Source of the DNA: Paraburkholderia sediminicola
Lineage (GTDB): Bacteria > Pseudomonadota > Gammaproteobacteria > Burkholderiales > Burkholderiaceae
Reading direction: 5' to 3'
Assembly (NCBI RefSeq): GCF_902859805.1
Contig: NZ_CADIKC010000003.1
Location: 682,001 to 746,000, forward strand
Length of the DNA: 64,000 bases
The notes beneath the pieces were generated by a model. That model did not search any database. It saw only the letters and a program-made list of their open reading frames with translations, and was not told the DNA's origin. Of the stretch, positions 46,761 through 55,514 are shown piece after piece. The position numbers and the translations under genes are program-made. Each line of letters starts with the position of its first letter. The stretch's first letter is position 1.

Positions 46761-47823
46761 ATTGCAGTCGGCCGGTTTGCGGCTGGTGTCGCCGGATGCG
46801 GGCGCGGCGAGCCGGCGTGGCGGCGCGGGGCCCTCGGACCACAAGGCGGTGACCGTGGACGGCGTGACGATCATGGTGCCGGTGCATACGAGCACGGCCT
46901 GGCACTCGCCGTTCGTCGCACAGACGCCGGATGCAAACGGCTCGAGTGCCTTGCTGCGCGGCACGATTCCGATTGCCAATATCAGCTTTCCGAAAGCGCC
47001 GCGCTTTTACGGCATGCAGACGCTCGACGGCGTGCCTTACTCGCACATTGCCGCGCTGCATAGTGCGGACGTGCTGGCCACGACGGTGCTGCAAACCTGC
47101 ATTCGCTACGAGAGCCGCCGCAAGAGTTGCAAGTTCTGCGCGATTGGGCAATCGCTGGCAGCAGGCCGCACGATTGCGCGCAAGACACCGGAACAATTAG
47201 CCGAAGTAGCACGTGCAGCTGTATTGCTCGACGGCGTCAAGCATATGGTGCTGACCACCGGCACGCCGCCCACGTCCGACCGCGGCGCGCAGATCCTGTG
47301 CGAAAGCGCGTTCGCTATCAAAGCGGCGGTCGATCTGCCGATCCAGGCGCAATGCGAGCCACCCGACGACGATCGCTGGTTCGCGCGCATGAAGGCAAGC
47401 GGCATCGATACGCTCGGCATGCATCTCGAAGTGGTGACGCCTGCATTGCGCGAACGCATCATGCCGGGCAAGGCGAGTGTGCCGCTGGCGCGCTACATGG
47501 ATGCGTTCAAAGCGGCAGTTGCGGTGTTCGGACGAGGTCAGGTGAGTACGTACATACTCGCCGGTCTTGGCGATAGCGCCGAAGCGATTCTGTCCATGTC
47601 GCGCGAGTTGATCGAACTAGGTGTCTATCCGTTCGTTGTGCCGTTCGTGCCGATCAGCGGCACGCCGCTCGAAGATCATCCTGCACCTACGCCGGAATTC
47701 ATGAAGTCGATTCTGCAACCGCTTGGCGCAATGCTGAACGTGGCCGCGATGCGCTCGAGCGACATCAAGGCCGGCTGCGGAAAATGCGGCGCATGTTCGT
47801 CGTTGTCGTCGTACGAGGAGTGA
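46711..47823 (+). CDS. MSMEG_0568 family radical SAM protein
   Basis: This 370-residue radical SAM enzyme has an atypical cluster motif: Cys130, Cys140 and Cys143, i.e. CX9CX2C instead of CX3CX2C. A second Cys group at the C-terminus (Cys356, Cys359, Cys362) may bind another cluster. The TIM-barrel part contains [14 protein letters not shown] and QCEPPDD. It starts inside the nitrilase gene (50-base overlap), with AAGGA upstream of ATG 46711. The reaction is unknown; it probably builds or modifies the nitrilase substrate or product. Confidence 0.92.
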   Translation: MNSSETLSAASRQLMTELQSAGLRLVSPDAGAASRRGGAGPSDHKAVTVDGVTIMVPVHTSTAWHSPFVAQTPDANGSSALLRGTIPIANISFPKAPRFYGMQTLDGVPYSHIAALHSADVLATTVLQTCIRYESRRKSCKFCAIGQSLAAGRTIARKTPEQLAEVARAAVLLDGVKHMVLTTGTPPTSDRGAQILCESAFAIKAAVDLPIQAQCEPPDDDRWFARMKASGIDTLGMHLEVVTPALRERIMPGKASVPLARYMDAFKAAVAVFGRGQVSTYILAGLGDSAEAILSMSRELIELGVYPFVVPFVPISGTPLEDHPAPTPEFMKSILQPLGAMLNVAAMRSSDIKAGCGKCGACSSLSSYEE

Positions 47824-47825
47824 TC

Positions 47826-48425
47826 ATGTTCGGTGAAGCGATTGCAGGCGAGGCACTGGAAGGCAACATGGGTTTTGCACCCTATGCGCCGAGCGAATTC
47901 CGCATCAAGTGGACCACATTGGATTGGGAAGCCGACGAAGCGTACAAGTTGCGGCGTGCGGTGTTCTGCATCGAGCAGGGCATTTTTGTCGGCGATGATC
48001 TCGATGATATCGACACGCACGCTCAGCAACTGGTGGCCGTGAGTTGTGTTGCCGGCATGCCGGAGCAGGTGGTCGGCACGGTGCGCATTCATCGCGATGA
48101 AGGCAGCGTGTGGTTCGGTTCACGTCTTGCCGTACATGCCGCGTTTCGCCGCTACGGAAAGATCGGCGCGACGCTGATTCGTCTCGCGGTGAGCAGTGCT
48201 CACGCGCTAGGTTGTGAGACCTTTCTCGCCCATGTGCAGAGCCAGAACGTGCCGCTCTTTTGCGCGATGCATTGGGACGTGCTTGCCGAGGAAACGTTGT
48301 TGGGTAGGCCGCATCATCTGATGCAGGCGCAACTGGATTGGTATCCACGATGCGTGACGCCGTATAGCGGCTTCGTGACTCATACGCAACCACATGGCGT
48401 GGTCTCCGCACGGAGCGCGGCGTGA
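47826..48425 (+). CDS. MSMEG_0567/Sll0786 family GNAT acetyltransferase
   Basis: This 199-residue protein has a GNAT core: LAVHAAFRRYGKIGATLIRL (acetyl-CoA loop, about 110-130) and a conserved LRRAVFCIEQGIFVGDDLDD near residue 42. ATG 47826 lies two bases after the radical SAM stop with GAGGAG. In some genomes this domain is fused to the AIR-synthase-like partner; here they are separate but overlap by 4 bases. Its acyl acceptor is unknown. Confidence 0.92.
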   Translation: MFGEAIAGEALEGNMGFAPYAPSEFRIKWTTLDWEADEAYKLRRAVFCIEQGIFVGDDLDDIDTHAQQLVAVSCVAGMPEQVVGTVRIHRDEGSVWFGSRLAVHAAFRRYGKIGATLIRLAVSSAHALGCETFLAHVQSQNVPLFCAMHWDVLAEETLLGRPHHLMQAQLDWYPRCVTPYSGFVTHTQPHGVVSARSAA

Positions 48426-49408
48426 GAAGCGTGGCCGATCTCGTCGCCAGCTTGCGCGAAAGTCGCGGGTTCCGGCACAAGACGGATATCGTCGACGTGG
48501 TCGGCTCACTCGCCCGACGGCTGCCGGGCGGCACGCAGGATCTCGCACAGGCAGTTGCACTTGGCGACGATTGCGCGGCCATTACCGATGGTGAAGGCTA
48601 CCTGCTGTTCGCAATCGAAGGGATGGTCAGCGATTTCGCGAGCGCAATGCCATGGTTCGCGGGCTACAGCAGCGTGATGGTCAACGTCAGCGATATCTAC
48701 GCGATGGGCGGACGGCCGCTGGCGGTGGTCGATGCGCTATGGAGTCGAGGTATCAGCTCCGCTGAGGAGGTGCTTGCGGGCATGGCGGCGGCCTCCGTTG
48801 CTTATGGCGTACCGATAGTCGGCGGTCATACGAATACGCGCAGCGATGCGGCGCAACTGGCGGTGTCGATAGTGGGCCGCGCGAAAACGCTCTTGTCGAG
48901 CTTCAATGCGAAGGTCGGCGACCGCTTGATGATGGCCGTCGATTTGCGCGGGCATTTTGAGGAACCGTATCCGTTCTGGAATGCGTCGGTGGGTGCGCCG
49001 TCTGAACGTTTGAGAGCGGATCTCGAGCTGCTTCCTCAGCTAGCGGAAAGTGGCTTATGCGATGCGGCGAAAGACATCAGTATGGCCGGCACGCTCGGCA
49101 CGGCGCTGATGTTGCTCGAGTGCTCGCGGATGGGCGCACGAATCGATCTCGAGCGTATTCCAAAGCCGGCGGACGTCCCCTTGGAGCGTTGGGTCACTGC
49201 ATTTCCGAGCTTTGGCTACCTGCTATCGGTTCGCGAAGAGCAAGTGGGCGCAGTGCAGGCGCAGTTCGATTCGCGTTCACTTACATGTGCCGTGATTGGT
49301 ACGGTCGATGCGTCGTCTGAAGTGGTTTTGCATCACCACGATGAGGCGGCGGTGTTGTGGGATTTCAATCGCGAGCCGTTCATGGTCGCGAAGGACGGTT
49401 CGCGATGA
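48422..49408 (+). CDS. Sll0787 family AIR-synthase-like protein
   Basis: This 328-residue protein resembles PurM/SelD/ThiL ATP-grasp-like dimers: DDCAAITDGEGYLLFAIEGM near residue 42, GYSSVMVNVSDIYAMGGRPL near 77 and the GGHTNTRSD segment. Such proteins use ATP to activate an amide or acid group. It starts with GTG 48422, overlapping the preceding TGA by 4 bases, and its end overlaps the glycosyltransferase start. An ATP-dependent step on the pathway intermediate is the plausible role. Confidence 0.92.
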   Translation: MRSVADLVASLRESRGFRHKTDIVDVVGSLARRLPGGTQDLAQAVALGDDCAAITDGEGYLLFAIEGMVSDFASAMPWFAGYSSVMVNVSDIYAMGGRPLAVVDALWSRGISSAEEVLAGMAAASVAYGVPIVGGHTNTRSDAAQLAVSIVGRAKTLLSSFNAKVGDRLMMAVDLRGHFEEPYPFWNASVGAPSERLRADLELLPQLAESGLCDAAKDISMAGTLGTALMLLECSRMGARIDLERIPKPADVPLERWVTAFPSFGYLLSVREEQVGAVQAQFDSRSLTCAVIGTVDASSEVVLHHHDEAAVLWDFNREPFMVAKDGSR

Positions 49409-50580
49409 ACCCGTTGCGTATCGCGTTGCTGACGCATTCGGTCAATCCGCGTGGCGGGGTCGTTCATACGCTTGAACTGGCGAGCGCATTGACCGCGCTC
49501 GGTCATGACGTGACCGTCTTTGCACCGGCCGTGCCGGGCGAGACACTGTTCCGCCTGTCGCCATGCCGCGTGCTCTATGCGCCGATCACGCTATCGCAGA
49601 CCAGCACGGTCGCCATGGTGGAGGCGCGTATTCAAGCATTCAAGCAGACCTTGATGGAGCACGATGCGTGGTCGTTCGATGTGTTGCACGCGCAGGACAG
49701 TATCAGCGGCAACGCACTTGCCGAGCTGAGAGCCCAAGGGCTCATTCGCGGTTTCGTGCGCACCGTTCATCACCTGGATCATTTCGACGATCCCCGTCTC
49801 GCTGCATGGCAGCGGCGGGCGTATGAGGATGCGGAGCAGGTGTTGTGTGTCAGCGATACATGGGCGCGCGAGATGCGCTCGACTTTCGGCATTGTGGCGC
49901 TGACGGTGCCGAACGGTGTCGACATCGTGCGTTTCACACCTGATGAGGACGCGGACGACGCGCAGATCAGGCGACGTCTGGGAATTGAGAGCGGCCCGAT
50001 CGTCCTTTCAGTGGGCGGTATCGAAGCGCGCAAGAACACACTCGCACTGCTGGAAGCGTTCGCGTCTGTGCGCCGCGCATTGCCGGGCGCCCAACTTGTG
50101 ATTGCCGGCGGCGCAAGCCTGCTCGACCACGACGCCTACGCCCGCAGCGTGTTCAAACGAGCGGCGGAGTTGGGGCTGTCTATAGGTCCAGACGAAAGCG
50201 TGGTCGTGACCGGGCCGCTCGAAGACGCCGCCATGCCCGCGCTCTTTCGCAGTGCGGACGTGTTGTCGATGGTGTCGTTGCGCGAGGGCTTCGGCCTGGT
50301 GGTGCTGGAGGCGCTTGCTAGTGGCACCCCTGTGGTTGCTTCGGCAATCGCGCCATTCACCGAGTATCTCGACGATTCTACGTGCTACTGGGCAAATCCG
50401 GCGGATGTCGATTCGATAGCGACGGCCTTGCTGTGTGCTCTCAACGGCCGCGGTAGTCGTATTGATTTCGAACATGCCGTGCCCGCGTTACTTGCACGCT
50501 TTAGCTGGGCGGAAAGCGCACGGCGTCACGTCGATGTGTACCGCCAAATGCTGGAAACGCGCGCGTTAGCTATTCATTGA
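49405..50580 (+). CDS. MSMEG_0565 family glycosyltransferase (GT4)
   Basis: This 391-residue GT-B glycosyltransferase has an N-terminal LRIALLTHSVNPRGGVVHTLEL and a C-terminal GT4 motif MVSLREGFGLVVLEALASGT with the nucleotide-binding Glu pair. ATG 49405 overlaps the previous stop (ATGA). A glycosyltransferase inside a nitrile-related cluster implies that the product or a carrier is glycosylated, which argues against the cluster being only a simple cyanide hydrolysis operon (inference). Confidence 0.93.
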   Translation: MNPLRIALLTHSVNPRGGVVHTLELASALTALGHDVTVFAPAVPGETLFRLSPCRVLYAPITLSQTSTVAMVEARIQAFKQTLMEHDAWSFDVLHAQDSISGNALAELRAQGLIRGFVRTVHHLDHFDDPRLAAWQRRAYEDAEQVLCVSDTWAREMRSTFGIVALTVPNGVDIVRFTPDEDADDAQIRRRLGIESGPIVLSVGGIEARKNTLALLEAFASVRRALPGAQLVIAGGASLLDHDAYARSVFKRAAELGLSIGPDESVVVTGPLEDAAMPALFRSADVLSMVSLREGFGLVVLEALASGTPVVASAIAPFTEYLDDSTCYWANPADVDSIATALLCALNGRGSRIDFEHAVPALLARFSWAESARRHVDVYRQMLETRALAIH

Positions 50581-50597
50581 TCGATTGAGGATTTGCG

Positions 50598-50882
50598 ATG
50601 CCTGTCATGCACTTTCGGATTCAGTGGCCCGATGGCGACGAAGCGAACTGTTATTCGCCGTCGCTCGTCATTGGTGATTTCTTCAAACCTGGCGAGGCTT
50701 ATCCGTTGGACGATTTCGTCGAACGTTCGCGACAGGCGTTAGGGATCGCTTCGGAACGCGTGCGCGAGAAGTACGGCTTTGCCTGCTCGGCGGCGATGGA
50801 TCAGCTCGCACAGATCGAACGCGATGCCGAGCGCTTTCGCGATCGGCCCGAGGCGACCGTCAAGGTCATCGAATTCAGCTAG
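50598..50882 (+). CDS. MSMEG_0570 family nitrogen-starvation response protein
   Basis: This 94-residue protein begins MPVMHFRIQWPDGDEANCYS and continues SPSLVIGDFFKPGEAYPLDDFVERSRQAL, the family signature. It is soluble and without a catalytic motif. It lies 17 bases after the glycosyltransferase and 27 before the flavoprotein gene. It is always found in Nit1C clusters; its function is unknown, perhaps an accessory or carrier role. Confidence 0.93.
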   Translation: MPVMHFRIQWPDGDEANCYSPSLVIGDFFKPGEAYPLDDFVERSRQALGIASERVREKYGFACSAAMDQLAQIERDAERFRDRPEATVKVIEFS

Positions 50883-50909
50883 GCGTTTATTTTTTGCAGA
50901 GGACGCGTC

Positions 50910-52199
50910 ATGTCGAATCCAACCCATCCTGGGCGCGCTGATGGGCATTACAGCGTGCTCGTCATCGGCGGCGGGCAGGCGGGCTTGTCGGTTAGTTATT
51001 ACCTCAAGCAGGCCGGCATCGACCATCTGGTTGTGGAAAAGAACACGGTGACGCATACGTGGCGCCAGCAACGCTGGGACGCGTTTTGTCTCGTGACGCC
51101 GAACTGGCAGTGTGCGTTGCCCGGTTACCCCTACCTGGGCGACGATCCGCATGGCTTCATGAAGAAGGACGAGATCATCGATTATCTCGACGGCTTTATC
51201 GCGCACGTCGAAGCGCCGGTGATCGAGCACGCGGAAGTCAAGCGCGTGAAGCAGCGCGACGATGGCGTCTATACGATTGTGACCACGCAGGGCGATTTCA
51301 CTGCGGATCAGATCGTGGTCGCCTCGGGTGGCTATCACACGCCTATCGTGCCGCGCCTCGCCGAACGTTTGCCGGCAAGCATCGTGCAGTTGCAATCGTC
51401 TGCGTATCGGAATCCGCAGGCTTTGCCCGAGGGCGCGGTCATGGTGGTCGGCACGGGGCAATCCGGCGCACAGATCGCGGAAGACCTGCATCTGGCTGGA
51501 CGCAAGGTGGTGCTCGCGGTTGGCGAGGCGCCACGCTGTGCGCGTTTCTATCGAGGGCGTGACGTGGTCGATTGGCTCGCCGACATGCAGTACTACGACA
51601 TGCCGGTCGAGAAACATCCGTTACGTGAAGGCGTGCGCGACAACACCAATCACTACGTGACGGGGCGCGACGGCGGACGCGATATCGACCTGCGCAAGTT
51701 CGCCGCTGAAGGCATGGAGCTGTACGGCAGGCTCGACGATCTGCTCGACGGGCAATTCCATTTCGCACCGACACTCGCAGCCAATCTCGACGCCGCAGAC
51801 GATACGTATAACCGAATCAACGCGAGCATCGATGGCTTCATTGAAAAGCATGGCATCGTCGCACCAACAGGTGAAGTCTACGAACCCGTCTGGCGGCCGG
51901 TTGAAGAACGTGCAACGCTCGATCTCCACTCCAGTGGCATTTCGGCAATTATCTGGTGCATCGGTTTTACGCCGGACTTCAGCTGGCTCGACGCGCCAGT
52001 GTTCAACGGTCGCGGTTATCCGGCGCATACCCGTGGCATTACACCGATCGACGGCTTGTATTTCGTCGGCTTGCCGTGGCTGCATACGTGGGGTTCTGGG
52101 CGTTTCTCAGGCGTCGCGCGCGATGCCGAGTTCGTCGTACAGGCGATTCGCGAGAAAACGCGCGAGCGTGAGTCGGTGAGGGCAGCTGTGGCGGCTTGA
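50910..52199 (+). CDS. MSMEG_0569 family flavin-dependent oxidoreductase
   Basis: This 429-residue flavoprotein has an N-terminal FAD motif VLVIGGGQAGLSVSYYLKQA (about 14-33) and a second dinucleotide motif VMVVGTGQSGAQIAEDLHLA (about 177-196), as in flavin monooxygenases of the CzcO/FMO type. The GLPWLHTWGSGRFSGVARDA ending is typical of the family. It ends the Nit1C operon and is followed by a strong bidirectional terminator. N-oxygenation of an amine, giving an oxime or nitrile precursor, is a reasonable guess. Confidence 0.93.
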   Translation: MSNPTHPGRADGHYSVLVIGGGQAGLSVSYYLKQAGIDHLVVEKNTVTHTWRQQRWDAFCLVTPNWQCALPGYPYLGDDPHGFMKKDEIIDYLDGFIAHVEAPVIEHAEVKRVKQRDDGVYTIVTTQGDFTADQIVVASGGYHTPIVPRLAERLPASIVQLQSSAYRNPQALPEGAVMVVGTGQSGAQIAEDLHLAGRKVVLAVGEAPRCARFYRGRDVVDWLADMQYYDMPVEKHPLREGVRDNTNHYVTGRDGGRDIDLRKFAAEGMELYGRLDDLLDGQFHFAPTLAANLDAADDTYNRINASIDGFIEKHGIVAPTGEVYEPVWRPVEERATLDLHSSGISAIIWCIGFTPDFSWLDAPVFNGRGYPAHTRGITPIDGLYFVGLPWLHTWGSGRFSGVARDAEFVVQAIREKTRERESVRAAVAA

Positions 52200-52236
52200 G
52201 ATTACCACTTACATATCACGACTCGAATGCATGAAA

Positions 52237-52275
52237 AAACGGCCGCTGCTTTTTATCGCAGCGGCCGTTTCTTTT
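52237..52275. terminator. Bidirectional terminator between Nit1C and phospholipase C genes
   Basis: The 13-bp stem AAACGGCCGCTGC (52237-52249) pairs with 52258-52270 around an 8-base loop. It is followed by TTTCTTTT on the plus strand and by a run of T on the minus strand. Confidence 0.85.
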
Positions 52276-52295
52276 AGCGTGAACCGAATTGAAAC

Positions 52296-54407
52296 TTAGC
52301 TTCCCAGCGCCGGATCGCTCATGCTGCTCTTACCGGTTTCTACGTGTCCGGCGAAGCGTCGCGCGAACGACGGATCCGTGTCGACGGTGATCACCAGGTC
52401 GTACCAGCCGTACGCGTTGCGCAGATCGAGGTACAACTGTTCCGTATCGCCACCGCGCACGGAATGCTTGACCACATTGCCCGCGTCATAAGCATTGACG
52501 ATGGTGAACTGGCAGCGCGCGCTGCCTACGTTCTCCAGCCGCAATTGCAGATTGCCGTTCGCGACGTCGTAGCCTTCAGCAACTTCCGGCCGTGCAATAT
52601 CGGAACCGTGCCACCAGCTTCTCGCGACCGGCTTGCCCGCGAAGCGGCGCAGAAAACCGTTCGGGCCGTAGACCGTGTAATCGTACGTGCCGTCGATATT
52701 CAGCGGCAACTGATCCTGCAGCCGCTTGCCGGCTTCGACCGTATAGGTCAGCGGCGCAGCGAGACCATTCGCTGCGTAGACGAGAAACACGGCGCCCGCG
52801 CGGCCCGAATTGACGAAACGCATCGTCAACTTGTTCTCCGCGCCTTCACCGTGCACGCGCACGAACAGTTCGTACGGCAGCGCGCGCGCCGGGCGCACGC
52901 CGGGTTCCTGCTTCGGCACGGCCTGCACGAGCGGCGGCAGCGGCACATAGTCCGGATGGCGATTCTGATCGGGCGGCACATAGCCACTCGTGCTCGGCAG
53001 CGTCGGGAACGCGTCGTTCGGGGTGCTGAAGTTGAACGCCGACATCAGATCGCCGCACACTGCACGACGCCACGGCGTGATGTTCGATTCGCCGAGATTG
53101 TGCTGCTGGCCGAAGCGCTTTTCGATAAAGCGGATCACCGACGTATGGTCGAACAGTTCCGAGCACACGTAGCCGCCTTTCGACCACGGCGAAACCACCA
53201 GCATCGGCACACGCGGTCCGAGCCCGTACGGACCCGCCGGCGTGCTACCGCTGCCCGCATAGTTTTCATTGCTGGTATCGACGGTCGACAAACCGTTTGC
53301 GCTCGATGCCGGCGCGAACGGCGGCGCCATATGATCGAAGAAACCGTCGTTTTCGTCGTAATTAATCAGCAGTACGGTCTTGCTCCACACTTCGGGATTC
53401 GACGTGAGAATCTGCAGAACCTGATCGACATACCACGCACCGTAGTTCGACGGCCAGTTCGGGTGCTCGGAATACGCTTCCGGCGCGACGATCCACGACA
53501 CTTGCGGCAGCGCGTTGTTCTGCACGTCGCGCTTGAGGATGTCGAAGTAGCCGTCGCCATTCGCCACGTTCGTGCCGATGCGGGCGTTGTCGTACAGCGG
53601 GTTGCCCGGTTGCGCGTTGCGGTACTGGTTGAAGTAGAGCAGTGAGTTGTCGCCGTAGTTGCCGATGTACGGATTCTGCGTCCAGCCCCACGAGCCGCTG
53701 GCGTTGAGTCCCGTACCCATGTCCTGATAGATCTTCCAGGTGATGCCGGCGTTTTGCAGCACTTCCGGATACGTCGACCAGCCGTAGCCGAGTTCCGAGT
53801 TGTCGATTACCGGGCCGCCGCCGTTGCCGTCGTTGCCGACCCAGCCGCTCCACATGTAGTAACGGTTCGGGTCGGTCGGGCCCATCAGCGAGCAGTGGTA
53901 CGCGTCGCAGATCGTGAAGGCGTCGGCGAGTTGATAGTGAAACGGAATGTCGTCACGCGTGAGGTAGGCCATCGTCGTGGTGCCCTTGGACGGCACCCAT
54001 TGATCGTAGCGGCCGCCGTTCCATGCTGCGTGCGTGCTGGTCCAGTCGTGCGCGAGATCTTGCAGGAATTGCAGGCCGAGGTTCGGCGCGGTAGGGCGGA
54101 ACGGCAGCACATAGCCGACATCCGCGGCAAGCGGCTGGTACCACACCGGCTTGCCGTTAGGCAGGTTGATCGCGCGCGTGTCGCCGAAACCGCGTACGCC
54201 CTTGAGCGTGCCGAAGTAGTGGTCGAACGAGCGGTTTTCCTGCATCAGCACGACGATATGCTCGACGTCGCGGATCGTGCCGGTCTTGTTGTTGGCGGGA
54301 ATGGCGAGTGCGTTGCGAATGCCCAGCGGCAGCATGCTCAGCGCGGTGGCGGAACCGGCGGCGTGCGCGGCGGAGCGCAGAAAATCACGGCGATTTTTTG
54401 AAGTCAT
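52296..54407 (-). CDS. Phosphocholine-specific phospholipase C, Tat-exported
   Basis: This 703-residue phosphoesterase has a twin-arginine signal peptide (NRRDFLRSAA, cleavage near residue 35). The catalytic domain has HIVVLMQENRSFDHYFGTLK with the metal/nucleophile ENRSFDHYF segment. Two C-terminal Ig-like domains (about 510-690) match PlcH/PlcN layout. It would cleave phosphatidylcholine or sphingomyelin to supply phosphate, choline and lipid. It lies alone downstream of a lipoprotein gene (79-base gap) and converges with Nit1C. Confidence 0.94.
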   Translation of the reverse strand: MTSKNRRDFLRSAAHAAGSATALSMLPLGIRNALAIPANNKTGTIRDVEHIVVLMQENRSFDHYFGTLKGVRGFGDTRAINLPNGKPVWYQPLAADVGYVLPFRPTAPNLGLQFLQDLAHDWTSTHAAWNGGRYDQWVPSKGTTTMAYLTRDDIPFHYQLADAFTICDAYHCSLMGPTDPNRYYMWSGWVGNDGNGGGPVIDNSELGYGWSTYPEVLQNAGITWKIYQDMGTGLNASGSWGWTQNPYIGNYGDNSLLYFNQYRNAQPGNPLYDNARIGTNVANGDGYFDILKRDVQNNALPQVSWIVAPEAYSEHPNWPSNYGAWYVDQVLQILTSNPEVWSKTVLLINYDENDGFFDHMAPPFAPASSANGLSTVDTSNENYAGSGSTPAGPYGLGPRVPMLVVSPWSKGGYVCSELFDHTSVIRFIEKRFGQQHNLGESNITPWRRAVCGDLMSAFNFSTPNDAFPTLPSTSGYVPPDQNRHPDYVPLPPLVQAVPKQEPGVRPARALPYELFVRVHGEGAENKLTMRFVNSGRAGAVFLVYAANGLAAPLTYTVEAGKRLQDQLPLNIDGTYDYTVYGPNGFLRRFAGKPVARSWWHGSDIARPEVAEGYDVANGNLQLRLENVGSARCQFTIVNAYDAGNVVKHSVRGGDTEQLYLDLRNAYGWYDLVITVDTDPSFARRFAGHVETGKSSMSDPALGS

Positions 54408-54486
54408 GGTCTTGGCTTTCGATCTTCATAAGAGGAACGAACCATGCGGCGCGAGCGTGAGCCACGCGTCTCATGGGGCGCGGAAC

Positions 54487-54822
54487 TCAATCTACGGTGT
54501 GGATGACGGGTGTGGCGAGCGGCGTCGACGCGGCAGCGGATAGCGCCGCGTCGGCGCTTGATGCGGGCAGTGCTGGGGTTTGAATCGTGACTGCGGGTAA
54601 GGCAGATGCGGCTGGTGAAGCGGAAGAAGGATTCGCGGACAGGACCTGTGAAGCGCCGCTGTTATCGCCGGCGCCGTCGGTAGAACTGGTGGTGCTCGGG
54701 TCCGGTGCTTTATCGTCGTCGTTGCCGCAAGCGCCGAGCAGTATGCAGAGCGACACGGCGGCCAGTGCGCCCGCCAAACGTTTGCGATGAAAGGCAATGG
54801 ACGGCTTCGACACAATAGACAT
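54487..54822 (-). CDS. Small Ala/Ser/Pro-rich lipoprotein
   Basis: This 111-residue predicted lipoprotein has a signal peptide with lipobox LLGAC (about residues 28-32), then CGNDDDKAPDPSTTSS. The tail is about 80 residues of low-complexity Ala/Ser/Pro/Thr (SANPSSASPAASALP). ATG 54822 follows GGAGAC. It has no recognisable domain. It lies upstream of, and on the same strand as, the phospholipase C gene. It could be a surface spacer or an accessory to that enzyme, but this is guesswork. Confidence 0.7.
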   Translation of the reverse strand: MSIVSKPSIAFHRKRLAGALAAVSLCILLGACGNDDDKAPDPSTTSSTDGAGDNSGASQVLSANPSSASPAASALPAVTIQTPALPASSADAALSAAASTPLATPVIHTVD

Positions 54823-54959
54823 GACAATGTCTCCGGCACGGGGAGGATGCGCCAGGGCATCCACGCGCCCAGGTCAGCGATGCGCAAGAATAGTCGCTTA
54901 CCTGTGTAACTTTTGTGAAGATGTGGAAATTTGGGTATTTGTTGAGAATTGGGCGGCGG

Positions 54960-55421
54960 TCAATCCTGGATCGCGACGATTGCCTCGATCTCGACTGTAA
55001 TATTGCCCGGCAAGGAGCCCACGCCGACCGCCGAGCGCGAATGCCGACCGGCATCGCCGAATACATCGACGAACAGATCCGAGCAGCCGTTGATCACGCG
55101 CGGATGCTCGGTGAAATCCGGCGCTGCGTTGACCATACCTAGCAACTTGACGACCTGCTTCACGCGCCGCAAATCGCCCAGTTCGTTATGCAGCACGGCG
55201 AGCAGATTCAGGCCGACCATCTGCGCGTGCCGGTACGCTTCGTCCGCGCTGACGGTGGCGCCGACCTTGCCGGTCATCAGCGAGCCGGATTCGTCGAGCG
55301 GACCCTGGCCGGATAGAAACAGCAGATTGCCCTCGCGCGTGCAGTGCGTGAAATTGCCGATCGGCGTCGGCACTTGCGGGAGCTTGAGGCCGCGCGTGTG
55401 CAGCCGGTCGTAGCAGTTCAT
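54960..55421 (-). CDS. RidA family protein beside a PLP-enzyme module
   Basis: This 153-residue RidA/YjgF-fold protein has GNLLFLSGQGPLDESG (strand 1), ATVSADEAYRHAQMVGLNLL and the ending LPGNITVEIEAIVAIQD. The Pro-Gly-Asn-Ile at the usual Arg position indicates a non-archetypal Rid subgroup. It lies about 90 bases downstream of the IclR gene and near a SelA/DgaE-like PLP enzyme. PLP ammonia-lyases release enamine/imine products, the class of intermediates Rid proteins handle, so a shared pathway is likely. Confidence 0.85.
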   Translation of the reverse strand: MNCYDRLHTRGLKLPQVPTPIGNFTHCTREGNLLFLSGQGPLDESGSLMTGKVGATVSADEAYRHAQMVGLNLLAVLHNELGDLRRVKQVVKLLGMVNAAPDFTEHPRVINGCSDLFVDVFGDAGRHSRSAVGVGSLPGNITVEIEAIVAIQD

Positions 55422-55514
55422 CGATGGGGAAGTGATGGTGAGCGGTCTTTAAGGAGTCAGCGTTGCGCGCGGGTTGGGAGTCAAGGCTTCTTCGTGCTTG
55501 GGGGCCGGGCAGCC

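Noticed and set aside
52344..53645. 433-codon open frame antisense to phospholipase C
   Set aside because: Same reason: Arg/Val/Ala-rich complement of a clear gene, without ribosome site or domain.
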